NCBI GenBank assembly: GCA_010015675.1
Contig: ML976979.1
Location: 1,256,694-1,319,852 of the forward strand
Length of the DNA: 63,159 bases
Direction of reading: 5' to 3'
Source of the DNA: Byssothecium circinans
Lineage: Eukaryota > Ascomycota > Dothideomycetes > Pleosporales > Massarinaceae
Shown here: piece by piece, positions 22,844 through 34,781 of the stretch
Layout of the letters: the number at the start of each line of letters is the position of its first letter
Numbering within the stretch: the stretch's first letter is position 1
The notes under the pieces: generated by a model
Told to the model about the DNA's origin: nothing
Seen by the model: the letters and a program-made list of their open reading frames with translations, nothing else
Database searches by the model: none
Translations under genes and position numbers: made by a program

Positions 22844-24452
22844 ATGACTACCACCAACAGGGTCACTCACCCAGTAATCGAAGTTTTGAGAAAGCGCCAT
22901 GGTAAGCCAGCATTCTCTTCGACTTTACAACCCCACACTAACGCCTGCTCCTTCACCTAGCCGAAACGACTTGGGATCGTCGCGAAGTATCCTTGGATAC
23001 TATTCAAGAACTTAAAGACCCTCCATCCTTTATATTAGGAGACTTCGACTTGACCCTCGTGTACGTGATCCAGCCTGGTCCCAACCAACAACTCCTTACT
23101 TGAACCCTAGCGTCGCAGGAGCAGATCAGATCAGAGAATGTAGCGAATGGCGACGTGTGTTCACTCAGCAATTCCGAATACCGGAGATATGGTGGGCGCA
23201 TGCGCTTAAGAACTCAAATGGGTACTTTGGACATGAATATACGCGCGATGCGACAGGGTCTTTGGACGGTTGTAGTAAGTATGACCCTTATGGCGGAAGA
23301 ATGTCCTGCCCGGTAGACCAGCCAGTAAATAGCATCGCTATTCAATTGGCACAGGCTGCGCTATTCATTCAACGAGCTCGCAACCTACTTATCCCTTCCC
23401 ACACACCCAAACATCATCTACATCATGTTCCACCAAAGTAACATCTTCCAGATACCTGGTTCCGCGCCCTGGTAAAACAAACCCACGAGCATGCCCAGGA
23501 AGGTCAAAAAGACTACATCTGGTACAAACACAACATCTTCACTCGCTGGCTCGCTAGCACATCACAAACCATCCTCCTGGTCTTCGACCCTAAACCCGTA
23601 GTCCGCCAACGCCTTCTCTCCGCCCCACTCTACATCTCCTCCTTATCCACCAGTGACCCCTACTGGATCTACGACTGCCTTCTAGAGGACCTGATCGACC
23701 TGCAAGATAAAGCTGTATGGGGCATCCGCACTCTCGTCCGACAGACGGAAATCCATCGGAATGCGAGGTTGGGCGCGCCGCCGCCGGATTTCCTCCGACT
23801 GCATGATATTGCACGGCATGCTATCCATGTATCCGAGACGCTGGATGTGGCCGTTACTACGATCAAGATGGTATCTGCATGCCATGAAGGACATTTGCGG
23901 GCCTGGCCGGCCAGCGAGGGGAGGGAGAAGGAGAAGAGCACACACGCACTACTCCAATCCAAACTACAATTCTACGACCACATGCTCCGCAGCCTACGCC
24001 ATCGGGCCGCATCCAACAAAGATCGGCTCAACAACGAAATCCAATACGCCTTCAACGCTGTGACACAGTACGATTCGCGCGTCACTGTGGAAATCGGACG
24101 CGCGGCACAGTCCGACAGCGCCGCCATGAAAACCATCTCGTTTCTGACACTCACCTTCTTCCCGGCGACCTACGTGTGTGCCATCTTCAGCATGTCGTTT
24201 TTCAATTACAGTCCTGAGTCGGGGAAATGGCGCGTCTCGAGCGACTTTTGGATTTACTGGGTTGTCGCGGTGCCGATTACGCTTGGTACAGCGCTGCTGT
24301 GGAAGTCTTGGAATAAGCTTTTCCCGCCGAAGTTGATTGGGGAAGACCGGCGTCCGCCGAGGGGCGGTGAGGCGGCAAAGATGGAATTGCATCTCGTGAA
24401 GGAGAAATTGGCGCATCATGGATCTGTTCCTGGGAAAGACAGTGTTGTGTGA
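22844..24452 (+). CDS. CorA-like membrane protein (fungal CorA-type transporter domain)
   Basis: Inferred exons 22844-22901, 22961-23060, 23111-23274, 23452-24452, giving 440 residues. The apparent TAA at 23439-23441 falls inside the third intron (GTAAGT at 23275, CCAG at 23448-23451), so the gene is intact. The N-terminal part contains TTWDRRE and PPSFILGDFD, seen in fungal CorA-like proteins. The C-terminus has a long helical region and two membrane segments, FLTLTFFPATYVCAIFSMSFF and WIYWVVAVPITLGTALLW, the CorA two-helix pattern. The GMN signature of true Mg channels after helix 1 is absent (MSFFNY instead), so transport specificity is unknown. The pogo-type element ends 79 bp upstream and may carry or disrupt its promoter. 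Confidence 0.8.
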
Positions 24453-24693
24453 TCGAGTGCAGATAACGAACGGATTTAAACAGTTCATCGTCATTGCGGA
24501 TCCGGATGAATTTTTCGAGACTCGGGATTTTGTCCGCACGGTGGTTTGTGAGTTGTCATACTAAAAGCGGGAAGGCTGGAGTTGAATTTATCGCTCTCTG
24601 TTTGTAAATAATCCACAGCAACGTAAAGCCAAAAACGACGGCCCCGTTTGTGGGTACCTGCGAACTCCAAGCCCAGGAATCATTGAACCGTCG

Positions 24694-24966
24694 CTAACCA
24701 CAATCCTTCCGCTCAGCCTTCAGTTTTTCAACTCTTAGCTGATTGACATCTTGATTGACCCTCCTCACCCTCGCCTTCGTAGCTTCATAGTGTGTATCGA
24801 AACCTTCCTCCCGCAGTTCGTCTTCCATACGATCGAGAGATCGCAGCTCGGATTCTGTAAGAGGCCTATCGAGAAGTTTGGTCTGGAGGTATAGGAAGTG
24901 CTGATGGTGCGCGAGGAACGACTCGAGTGCTGGAAGGGTTGTTGGTAGGGGAGGTTCTGGCCGCAT
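24694..24966 (-). CDS. Small unrecognised protein, 90 residues
   Basis: Intron-less frame. The product is helical and charged, with SELRSLDRMEDELREEGFD and a Lys/Arg-rich end, and probably forms a coiled coil. No family was recognised. It is the first of three small minus-strand genes between the CorA-like gene and the DUF3405 gene. The coding-like amino-acid balance is the only evidence. Confidence 0.4.
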   Translation of the reverse strand: MRPEPPLPTTLPALESFLAHHQHFLYLQTKLLDRPLTESELRSLDRMEDELREEGFDTHYEATKARVRRVNQDVNQLRVEKLKAERKDCG

Positions 24967-25409
24967 TCTGAATTTTGGCTCGATAGTGTAAGAAGGGGAT
25001 GTGTTGAGAGGAAGTAGAAGTGGGCTGGCTTTGCACAGTAAATATGCCGTAGGTCAGCGTTTTCAAACTGAGTTCTCCGTGAAGCCCTATATTGACGATT
25101 GTGCATGTTGTGTACACGGTACTGATGTGACGGACTGAGAAATACTGCGGTGACAGACAAGCCACGTACTCCCATGCCCAACCACTCGCCACGAAGCCAG
25201 ATTATATACCATAGGTATACGCTGCACGTAAAATGACACATGACTATTCCAAAAGGGAGGGAGGTGAAAGGCTATCGCGTGCCCATCACGCTGAACTTCT
25301 CATGCCCCCACGCTACGCTCTTCTCCGGCTTTGCTGGCTGGGTCTCTACACACCTCTTCCATACCAACTCCTCTTCTTCTCTCGCAAGCGCTCTGCACAC
25401 ATGTTGCGC
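24967..25409. other. Intergenic, nothing recognised
   Basis: Frames of 60-158 codons here overlap on both strands and look like shadows. No site or repeat stands out. Confidence 0.4.
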
Positions 25410-25730
25410 TCACTGTCTAATATTTTCTCTCTCGCCTGGTTCAAATCGACATCCACCCTGCTTCATAAGCTCAGAAAGGTTCCCAGACCACAACAGCCCC
25501 GCCTGCCGATCGTTGAAATCGCGATACAAGTCGTAAATTTGCCCAGAAACAGTCATGACCTCAAAACCTTGGGCTTCACCTTCCAGTGAGCGCGGACGAA
25601 GACGACTCAAGTCCTGTATTAGGGTGTCATATCGGTAACGTAGGCTCTGTGCTCTGCTTTGACGTTCAGTGTAGCTGCTCAAAATTGAGTCCAGGATCTC
25701 TGATGGATCAGCAGGATTAACTCTGACCAT
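25410..25730 (-). CDS. Small unrecognised protein, 106 residues
   Basis: Intron-less minus-strand frame. The sequence is hydrophilic and helical (SEILDSILSSYTERQSRAQS near the N-terminus, DLYRDFNDRQAG in the middle), rich in Arg, Glu and Ser, with no signal peptide or membrane segment. It resembles its neighbours in general character but no clear alignment is visible. Function unknown. Confidence 0.4.
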   Translation of the reverse strand: MVRVNPADPSEILDSILSSYTERQSRAQSLRYRYDTLIQDLSRLRPRSLEGEAQGFEVMTVSGQIYDLYRDFNDRQAGLLWSGNLSELMKQGGCRFEPGERENIRQ

Positions 25731-26250
25731 ACTCCTAGTTTAGGAAGCTGAGGATCACCAACAATGTTACGACAATTAGATCTGAAGGTTTCTTGGGCTT
25801 TTATGGATATAACGTAATTTTGAACATCAGGTTAGTGTCAATGATCTGCGCATTTCGTGTCACAGGCCTGTTATAAGACCGACAACACTTCACGCGGATT
25901 CGAGCCGAGGAAGACCTATTAAATAGAATATTTGAGAGCATCTTCTGGGTGGTTATGAGAAACGTGAATGGAAGTCTTGAGCTACATGGAATCATTGGCG
26001 GTCGGTGAGTGATCTGGTTGAACTTCTACCTCAGTATCTGTAAACCTTTCCTGGCGCATGTACACATTCTCCCGCTATGGTTAAGACTATAGAGCAGCTA
26101 TTGTGTATTAAGAGTGTAAAGAAAAAAATGATTAATTTAATATAGGAGCAAGCCGCTCAGGAGAGTCTGATATAGATTGTATATAAAGCTACACCGAAAG
26201 AAGGGATAGGAGCCAAGAGTATTAGCCAAGTCCGAAAAAGGTCTTGTGCC
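25731..26250. other. Intergenic, AT-rich in part
   Basis: About 520 bp with no supported gene; it serves as the 5' flank of the 106-residue frame and the 3' flank of the next. Confidence 0.4.
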
Positions 26251-26778
26251 TTAGTAAAGCCCCTTCTCACCATGTTCGTACCGTGGGAATTTTCCCTTCT
26301 TAAGATCAGAAAGACACTTATCCAACTTCTTCTCCACCATCTCCCAATCCCCGCGCACGCTTTGCACGTCCTCCAAGGATTCTTCTCGCGAAAGTGGCGG
26401 ATCCTGCGCATTACCACGCATCAACGCCTCAACAATTTCGCCGCCATCGAATAGTGGTCCGTACTTGTTGGAACACTCGCGAAGATCATTGAGAGCCTTC
26501 TCAACTATCGCTATCGTTCTCTTAAGACGCTCTTCGTCATAATGGTCAGAGATATCGGAGAATTCGGACTCGGATTCTGGCTTGTTGCTGCTTTTCTCTA
26601 GTGCGTTGATCTTTACTATCGCGTGGCAAATTGTGTCGAACAGTTTGTAGCAACTCGCGTTGAAATCTGCGAGGAGCGTATCAGGGTTGCTTTCACTGGT
26701 GCGAGACACAGCAGATCTTCGTGGGGAACGAGGTCGGTTGTCTCGGGAGGAGCGATGGTGTGTGTTTCTAGAAGACAT
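26251..26778 (-). CDS. Unrecognised charged protein, 175 residues
   Basis: Intron-less minus-strand frame. The N-terminus is Arg/Ser-rich (RSSRDNRPRSPRRSAV), followed by two long helical stretches (LLADFNASCYKLFDTICHA and RLKRTIAIVEKALNDLRECS) separated by an acidic linker, and a Lys-rich end. No signal peptide or membrane helix. No known family was recognised. Coding balance is better than for the two smaller frames to its left. Confidence 0.5.
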   Translation of the reverse strand: MSSRNTHHRSSRDNRPRSPRRSAVSRTSESNPDTLLADFNASCYKLFDTICHAIVKINALEKSSNKPESESEFSDISDHYDEERLKRTIAIVEKALNDLRECSNKYGPLFDGGEIVEALMRGNAQDPPLSREESLEDVQSVRGDWEMVEKKLDKCLSDLKKGKFPRYEHGEKGLY

Positions 26779-28550
26779 AGTGGCTGTGGTTGGTATTTGG
26801 GATGAGTTTAACTGTACAAATTATCTGTGTAGTGGGTCGCTTTAAGTGGTTCTTGTTCGATGAGTATGTTGAGGTTTTGAGAATTGGGGTGCGGTTATTG
26901 CCTTTAAGTACTCGGGTTGTGGAGAACACGTGATCTAATAAGCTTGTTGAACGCAGGGAAATATCTGTACGTTGGCAATCGATTGACATGTGAAGCCACA
27001 GTATGAATTTGATGATATTACACTTACTGAACATTTTTGCGCTGTTGGAAAGAATTACTGTCACTATTTTATTATTCAACACTCACACATGGGAGACCTT
27101 TGTAGTACAAGATCATGAGTGTTGGCATTTTTGCTACGTAGAATCCAGGAAAGCCACGCTAAAATAGGGACAGGCAACCTTTATGGAACATTTACTGCCG
27201 TGAAAGGCAAGGCCAATACGGTTTTGTTATTACCTATTAATCACCTCGGAGTTACCAAGAGCCAAAGTCCTGAAACAAATGGCTTAAGATAATTGACCCG
27301 GTTCCTATCTTGCTTCAACCGCTTTGCATCACCACTAAAAGCCTTCACTCGCTTTGTCTCAATAACCTTCCCTCATCTCGGTTTGATGATGGCAGTATCG
27401 TCTCTCTTCTATCATTAATATCGATGAACTGTTAGAGCTCAGCCAGCACGCTGATCAGTGATAGGAGCTTTCCCCATCTCTGCAATGGCAGCTTGCGGAA
27501 TGTTCACAGCCGCCTCAGTGACAGAGGTCCAAATGCTGTTGTTATGCCACTTCAATACTCCGTCTTCAATTTATTGCGTCGACCTTGTGATTTGCACATG
27601 TGGCATTTGCTTGCCCTAAGAGAGGACCAGAAGCGAGAGCTTATATGACCCCCAAGGGAGGTTCCCACATGACCAACGTACTATTACTCGCTTTAGTAGA
27701 TCGGAGAACGGGATAAGAAATTCACAGCTGAGACTAAAGTCACCTCTAGAGCAATGTGTACGTCATACCGCGCCATGGATCCGTGGGACGGGGAGTTAGT
27801 GTTGCAATAGGAAAGACGCGTCTTGAGCGTGGCGCCCGACTCGCCGCTCGTTTGCTCATGGACAAAACCCATCCTCAAAGACTTTAAGCCCTTCATAACT
27901 AGTTGACGCATCTCTTCATTCTCTTTATACCGCATGATTGCCACCGTGGACCTGCGCACGCAGCGGTATTCTCAGGATTCGCGCTCCGTAGAGTGTTTTT
28001 TTTTTGGCGAGAATACTGTATAGTGCGATGCGACCTCAGGCCTGCATCCGCGGAGAGGGGAGAATAGGAAGCTTCGGGTCAATGAGCTGTGCAACGGAAG
28101 AAGGAATAATTGAAGCTGAAATGTAATGACAATTCCATCTATTCATGCTACGCGCAAGACGTCCATACATACTATATACAAGTTTTCCGTAGCTCGGTTC
28201 TAGGCAATACAATAAATGAAACGTTCCAGATGTCTTGTGCGCCGAATACTCCATAGAATGACAGAAATGATGCCCTGGCGCTAAATGTAGTGCCCTAAAA
28301 GTCCCTGTTCCGGTTTCGAAGTTTACATCGACGTCCCACCAGCCAGAGAGGCCGGTATCTCCATGGTTGTCCTCTCCGCAAGTACCGTACCGCCGTCGAT
28401 GCGGCGCGGCCGAATCGACACGGATCCCTCACAATGGTGGTCTTCCAGGCCATGGCACTTCCCTCCTCGCGGTCCCCCTCTTCACCAACATCATTCAATA
28501 TTATACCACGAAACGCCAAACCCCACCCCACCCAAATCTTCGAAAGGGAA
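26779..28550. other. 1.8 kb without a supported gene
   Basis: Short frames on both strands (27693-27959 minus, 28036-28254 minus) carry no recognised motif and are isolated. The middle (about 27000-27700) reads as decayed sequence with stops in all frames. The right end is the 3' flank of the DUF3405 gene. Confidence 0.4.
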
Positions 28551-30967
28551 TCAAGGCTGCACCTTCGTCCTCTCCATCCTCTTCACAGGATGCAGGAGCA
28601 TAGCAGGCAAACACATCCTCCTCTCCTCCAACCCCCCATCCGCCCCCGGCCCCCCGTCAACCTTCTCCTTCTCGCCCCAAGGCTGCACGATAATCGGCCA
28701 GTTAAGCCATCTCCGATACAGCGTCCTCGGGAACTTGCTCGCATAGTACCAGCTCCAGCCCTGGAAGTTGTATTCCCTGTCATGGTTATACGGCGAATCG
28801 GCCTGTTCCGTCCACGCGCCCTGGACGGTTTCGAGCGCGCCGCCGGTGATGGGGTTCACCGTGGATGCGGTGTCGAAGATGCCCTCGGCGTAGGCCGTGG
28901 GCCAGTGTCTGTCGTTGAAGATGGGGTGCGGGGCGTAGACGGCTTTGAGCCCGTGTTGGAGCGCGACTGTCGACGGCCACATTTCGGCTTGCATGCTGCG
29001 GCCCACCAGGTTTTCTTCGTGCATGGCTTGCAGCATGCGTTTGCTGAAGCGCACGACCGTGTTGATGAAGACGCGCCGGTCGATTTCGACAAATTCCGGG
29101 TGCGTGAACCAGTCTGCTTGCCCGTCTTGGGGTGTGAAGATCGGACGCACGTTGGGGAGGTAGTTCCAGATCTTGTCCTTGTAGGACCAGGATGTGTTGC
29201 GGGGGTCCCACATGGGGAGGAGGGTGATGAAGTCGGCGGGCTCGTTCACGCCCCATTGGAAATTGTCTTCGTCGAAGGTGGTGGGTGGCGTTGGGCCGAG
29301 AGGTTCCTGGGGCGGGTACGCTTTTTGGTATGGTCGGGGACCCCAGACTGGTGTCGGGATGAGGGAGTTGGCAGAAGCGTTTAGCACGTCTCTGTGAGTC
29401 GACTCGACGAATTCTTCATAGCTGCCGTGAACGCTGGGCATGTAGTAGCGCTTGTTCCGTTCCCAGAGGAGCTTTCGGGGCTGTTTGTCGGCGAATTCGC
29501 TGATCTTCTCGAAGAAGTGGTAATGATGGCCGGTGTAGCGAGCATCAGTCTCCCAGTTCCAGATGTAGTCGAACTCTGGGTGGGTGAGACTGAAGTATTG
29601 CAAACACATGAACTGTTGCCAGTAAACTTGCCAGTCATTCACGGCTGGATACCACGCCGGAAAAATAGACTCGGACCAGAGAATGGCGATATCGCGAAGT
29701 TCAGCGGGAACGTTTTGGCGGATGATCTGTTGGTAGAGAGCGGGGTTCTCAAAGATCTTGAGGTTGCGGTCCTTGACGTGCACGTAGAGAAAGACCTGGT
29801 ATTCGCCGCCAGACTGAAGTGAAAGCTCAGAAATCATAGCGCGGATAGCGGTGATGTCGTTTTCTTCGTACTGATAGCCAGTCCAAGCTCGGATGAGAAC
29901 AGCAGTTCGGTGGTGATACTTCGGCTCCTCTGTTTTGCCTTTATCCAGATTTCCTCGCGCAGTATCCGTCGGCGTCGCAAAAGCAGATGAGGCAGATTCG
30001 GGGTCCGGAAGCGTGGTACTCGCTACCTTCAACGTGGGTGACCTCGCCCCAGGTCTATATCGCTCCTTGTTGCGTTCCAAGCATTCATTCTGAAGGTCTC
30101 CCCACCTCACCTTCGCCCACTGCGGTACCAGCTCTGGCGCCTTCCAGTTTTTGACTTCTTCCGGGAATTCGTCGTCACCAAAGCCGTACGGACCGTACCG
30201 CGAGTATCTATCGAAACAGACATCCTTATCGAGCCCCACAATGTCATAGCCTCCAACAAACTCTCTCGGAAACCCGGACGGTAGACCCTTGTATACCTGC
30301 ACCTCGTCATCGGTACTGACGTTAAGATTTATGCCCCTTGGACCTTCGCATGCCACGAATTCGCCCTTCCACTTCTTCTTCCACTCTTCCGAATTGTATT
30401 TGGGAAACGGCTTGTAAACGACTGGGTTCTCTGCGACTGTCGCGTTTAACTTGTGGTGCCCAGCAATGTACGGCCGATCATCCCTGGGTCAGATTAGCCT
30501 TCCATAATCGAAATCCTTATGGAATTATGAACTCACAGCTCGAAGTTCTCCCACCGATTTGGATCATACTCGGTATTCAAGTAATCTCCAAACGGCGGCC
30601 AATGCCCGTTCCAGCTCGGTCTGGGCCAGTTCAACATGCTCTTCATATACTCCTTCAAATCACTCGGCCTGGGCGACGCAGACTCCACATCCGGTTTCGT
30701 CTTCGACGCGCTCGTTTTCCAAGGCAATGTGCTCTCAGCCTTATCACCCAACACATCTTGCGACTCTGGTCCTATCCGTCCTCCGGCTGCAAGAGGTCGC
30801 GCATCCTCATTCTGTATTGGTTGCTGTTTCGTCTCGCTGTCGCTAAAGAGTGGCAGTGGTTCGTATACGGATCGGGTTACCCAGGGGCTTTTCTTCCATG
30901 TCGCGAGGAGGAAAATGAAGGTGAAGAAGGAAAGGAAGGCGAGTTTTCGGGGTGATCTCGCTAACAT
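28551..30967 (-). CDS. DUF3405-family type II membrane protein (glycosyltransferase-like)
   Basis: Inferred exons 30967-30537 and 30483-28551, giving 787 residues. The N-terminus is a short basic stretch then one membrane anchor (LAFLSFFTFIFLLATW, about residues 9-24), a type II Golgi-style topology, and a variable linker to about residue 100. The large C-terminal domain contains AVLIRAWTGY, YSLTHPEFDYIWNWETDARY, and several Trp/Tyr-rich blocks, which match my memory of the fungal DUF3405 family. The WNWETDARY stretch, with acidic residues after an aromatic strand, is reminiscent of a metal-binding site in a sugar transferase; enzymatic role is inference. Confidence 0.75.
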
Positions 30968-33387
30968 GGTGGCAGTTGCTGTGGGTAGCGCTGAATGCTA
31001 CGATATGGTAGTACAGACGATAAGTTGCGCAAGTATCCTTCTTTTACTGACGTCGCATCTGTTCCATCCAATCTTCGAACCTAGCTCGATGTCGATGTTC
31101 AATGATCCTGGAGTTGTTCGCTGATGCCGCCGACGGTATCCAATCCGCTCAATCCAAGCCAGAGATAACAAGGCGAAAAGGAATGTCGCAAACCAAGCAG
31201 CCCTCTCACTTGCTCAAAAACCGAATACGAAGTCGCTATGAAACAAAAAGAATAATGAGCGAAAGAGAAAGAAAGCGAAGAAACAACGACCACCTCTCAA
31301 GAAGAGTCAAAAGAAACAATCTTGCGTAGATAATAACGATCGACTCGACTGCCCCGTGCGTACGTAAGTGGGGCAGAGCAGCTAGGAGATTGAATAATAA
31401 CCCGCGCAAGGAGAGGGAAAGGAGATTCGAGATTCGAGATTCCCCAACGAAAGACTTCTGAGTGATAAAAGGTGAAACACCACACGGGCAACGTCTAAAA
31501 CGTTCTCCACAGATCTTCAACGAGGAAAGGACCTACTGGATCGACCGAGATGACGATGGGACGTCGCTCCGTCTCGAAGAAGAATGCACAAGATGATAAG
31601 AACAACAGCAGAAAACCTCTCACAAGAAGAAAGAGATTGAGAAAACCACAGAAACAAAAATATGAAAGAGACAGGCCGAAGGAGAGAATAAGGAGTCAAA
31701 CGTTCAAACCCGCAAAAAACCCCAAGACCGACCGGAGTCCCCACTGTTCCGTGTCGTCACGTCAGACGAGGCGAGATGGCACGCCTATCCTTACCAATCT
31801 CATCTCCTCCCATCTCCTCTGCCCGTCTACGCTCTGCCTCCCTGCATCCTGTGAGCTTCTTCCCTCATCAGTCATCGCTGAACTGCGGTGCTGCGATCGC
31901 GCGCGAGTGGTTCCATCGAGGAGTTCCCGACCCACACGGCTTATGCTTGTCCCGCCTCCCGTCCCAGCGATCCCAGCAGCTTGCATGATCCATCCACGAC
32001 CTGCAACAACGGGCACTGGGCGTTTCGCAGTTGTTAAAGCTAAAGGGGGAGGGAGGAGCGTGGGGAGACTTGTCGGTGGGGGCGTTTTGAAGCGATGAGT
32101 GTTGCGTGGAAGACCCACCTGCTATAAATTGTACACCAACCAGCGTCTAGCATGAATAGGTTAGAGGCGAATAATAATGAATGTCAAATGCCTCTCACGC
32201 CTCTGTGAAAGTCGCAATAGAGATCATCGTAGTCGGCGCGATAGGCAAAATGCATTTGTACCGTACCTGGCTAGTAGACGCATGTCGTAATTTTCCCTGT
32301 GCGGACGGACTTTGGACTTCGAAGGTTGGTGGAGGTGTATCCTCCCTATCAAAAAAATACTTGACCCCCATCTTCCTCGTAGCCCCCCATCTTCCCGTCA
32401 TCCTCGTTCTTACAACATCATCTGGAAGTCCACGCGCTATTATTTCGCGTCAGTGCCTGGTCGGTGCGAAATCATAAAAACCAAAATTCCGAACAAAGAA
32501 AAGAAAAAACCGATCAACGACATGAACACATGAACCACGTTTCAACTTCCCCGACGATCAAATGATAGTGTGCTGCGAAACACGACATGATGATTCGATT
32601 GGATGACCTGCGAGCTGAACGTCAAGCAACTTACGGAGTACAAGCAAGCAAGTTGGGGCGTTCAAATATTAACCCTTACCCTTTGTATCTTTTATCGCAT
32701 ATCTGCAGCCTCAGTTATAGCTTGCCTGCTTGTCTCCAGAGTGGTCCTCAGCGCAAGTAGGTCCTTACGGCGATCGTGCCTTCTCAAAATACACAGTTAA
32801 TGAGTCGTTCCTCCCTCAAGCTCAATTCCTCCACGTGTACCTCTCATGAACAAGCAATAAACGAGCTGTAGATGGGTTTTAAATTGAGAAATGGCTGTTA
32901 ATGAATAGTTCTGAGAAGGTAGGATCGCTCTAAGGGTAGGCGCATCTCACGAGACCCCCGCGACCACACAAAAAGCAAGTAGAGCACGACATGGCGACAG
33001 CGGGAGCCAAGATAAAAAGAAAAGGCGTACCTAGTCGTAACAGCGGCGCACCACATTACACCATTGCAAGAATTCGCATTTTCTGCCGCGTCGAGCATTG
33101 ATGACTATTGTATCTATGCTATGTATGTGATACACCCAGAGGAATGAACTACCAAAATGCAGAAGCTTGTGAGCTACTTTTGACGAGTCTTTACTCTTCA
33201 CCAGTCTTCCCTTGGATCCTTTCCGTGCACGTTTCCGTAAGGATGAGACGAAACATCAAGCGTCAAACGCCTATCAGAGCCTCACTTATTGCCGAATACA
33301 ATAACATCTATGCCTCACGGAAAGGGCAGCCCAGATGATTCTAGAAGCTCGGCGCCGCACCAATAAACACCACAAATCCCTGTACCC
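30968..33387. other. 2.4 kb gene-free stretch
   Basis: Frames on both strands are A/G- or T/C-rich low complexity (for example 31550-32098 plus, rich in Lys and Arg). None has a domain, and they mirror each other across strands. It contains the upstream region of the DUF3405 gene and the 3' flank of the UBX gene. A long non-coding transcript cannot be excluded. Confidence 0.45.
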
Positions 33388-34781
33388 TTATGCCCACTTC
33401 TGTACCACGTTGCCTCCGCGCTTGAGGCTGTCAATGTCACCAAGGGCTGCGGCCTTATCTGTCAATTCCTTGGTAGGGAATGTCGTCGCAAGGACGTATG
33501 CTCGCCCAGTACTAGCAGGGCTCGCGCGGTCGACGAAGCCGTACACATCCCCCAAGGTATGCGTGGTGTTGAAGCGCGAGGTCAATCGGGTGCCGTCGCC
33601 GAGTTGGATGCGGAGGGTTACGGTCGGGGCGGATGAGTCGACGTCGACGGTGGGAGGGGCGGCTGGAGAGGCGGAAGCTTGCGTTGTACTGGACGTTGCA
33701 GCCGCGGCGGGCGGCGGGGCGAAGGCACTGCCGCCGGGGGTAGGACTGCCGAGACGCTGGCCCGTACCGGAGAACGGAACGTACTTCTTCTTCGGCTTGA
33801 CGTAGTCTTCGTCCTTGTGCGCATGTACTTGGACGTCCACCTCTTGTCCTTGCTGAACATTCAGAATGTGCAGCGGGGCATGGCCAGTGTTGATCATCTC
33901 GAGTGTACGGGCATTGTTAGGGTCGTCGTAGCGGAAGAGAGGACCGTCATCAACTGAGAAGCCATCGCGCCAGAGGTGTAGCTCGCGAGACGCACGCGGG
34001 GCGGGCGGTGGGATGTTGGCGTTGGTGTTGGCGTTGGGGTCGGGGATGGGGCGCGAAGGCGCATCGTCGCCGCCTAATGTCATGCCGGTGCCACGGAAGC
34101 GCGAGACAGGCTGCTCGTCATCATCCCCATCAGGCCGGGGAATATTTCTATCCTCTGTTAGGTGAAGGTTACAATCCGAAAGGTGCTAGAAACTCACTGT
34201 CGCGCACGCCGCAGGATGTTGTTGATCTGATCCCGCGAGCTGTTCTGGTTGGGATTCTGCACCGCGAGGCCAGACTTCTCACCTCCAGCAAAGAAATCCT
34301 GGTTCTCTTCGTCCTCATCGTCCGGGTCATTGTCATCGTCGTGGCTGTGACCGTGTCCACGACCCCCCCCGCTCGATGATTGCAAGTCACCTAGCGTCCT
34401 CAAACCCCGCTGCGGCTGTCGTGACGTCGATGATGAAGATTCGCTCGGGGGTACATAGTCGCCTGCGAGGGTGCGTCCTCCACCTCGCTGAGGCTGTTGC
34501 GGCGGATTGGGCGTGGGGTTCTGGGGCTCGTCGTCGGCCATGTCGTCGTCTTCCGCTTCTGCTTCGCCTTCGCCTTCGGGTGCTTGTTCGTCGAAGTAGA
34601 GTGCTGCTGCTGTCTGGATATCCCAGTTGCCGGCGTTCAGGAACTGTTCTGCCTGGAGGGTGTTAGTAAGAAGCGCCGCGGGACTTCTACGCGATTCTAT
34701 TACCTGCGTCGGAGCTAGGCCGGTCAAGCTCGAGAGCTCAGCAATGAGGGCGTCCTGGTTGGCAGGAGGAGCTGAAGACAT
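33388..34781 (-). CDS. shp1: Shp1/p47-type UBX protein, Cdc48 cofactor
   Basis: Inferred exons 34781-34704, 34652-34198, 34147-33388, giving 430 residues. The domain order is that of p47/Shp1. A UBA domain at the N-terminus (TGLAPTQ then AEQFLNAGNWDIQTAAALYF) is followed by an acidic, disordered linker with a His/Asp run. Then come the SEP domain (LHLWRDGFSVDDGPLF, LEMINTGHAPLHIL, VQVHAHKDEDY) and a C-terminal UBX domain (VTLRIQLGDGTRLTSRFN to VVQKWA). It recruits the AAA ATPase Cdc48/p97 to ubiquitylated substrates and membranes in membrane fusion, protein degradation and PP1 control. The first intron splits the UBA helix bundle. Confidence 0.93.

Noticed and set aside
23439..23441. Apparent premature TAA in the CorA-like gene
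   Set aside because: It falls inside an intron with good GTAAGT and CCAG ends that rejoins the frame correctly.
29394..29822. Plus-strand frame inside the DUF3405 gene
   Set aside because: It mirrors the coding strand of a well-supported gene; codon shadow.
31550..32118. Overlapping frames on both strands of about 120-180 codons
   Set aside because: Low-complexity Arg/Lys or Pro/Ser compositions, no domain, no intron continuation.
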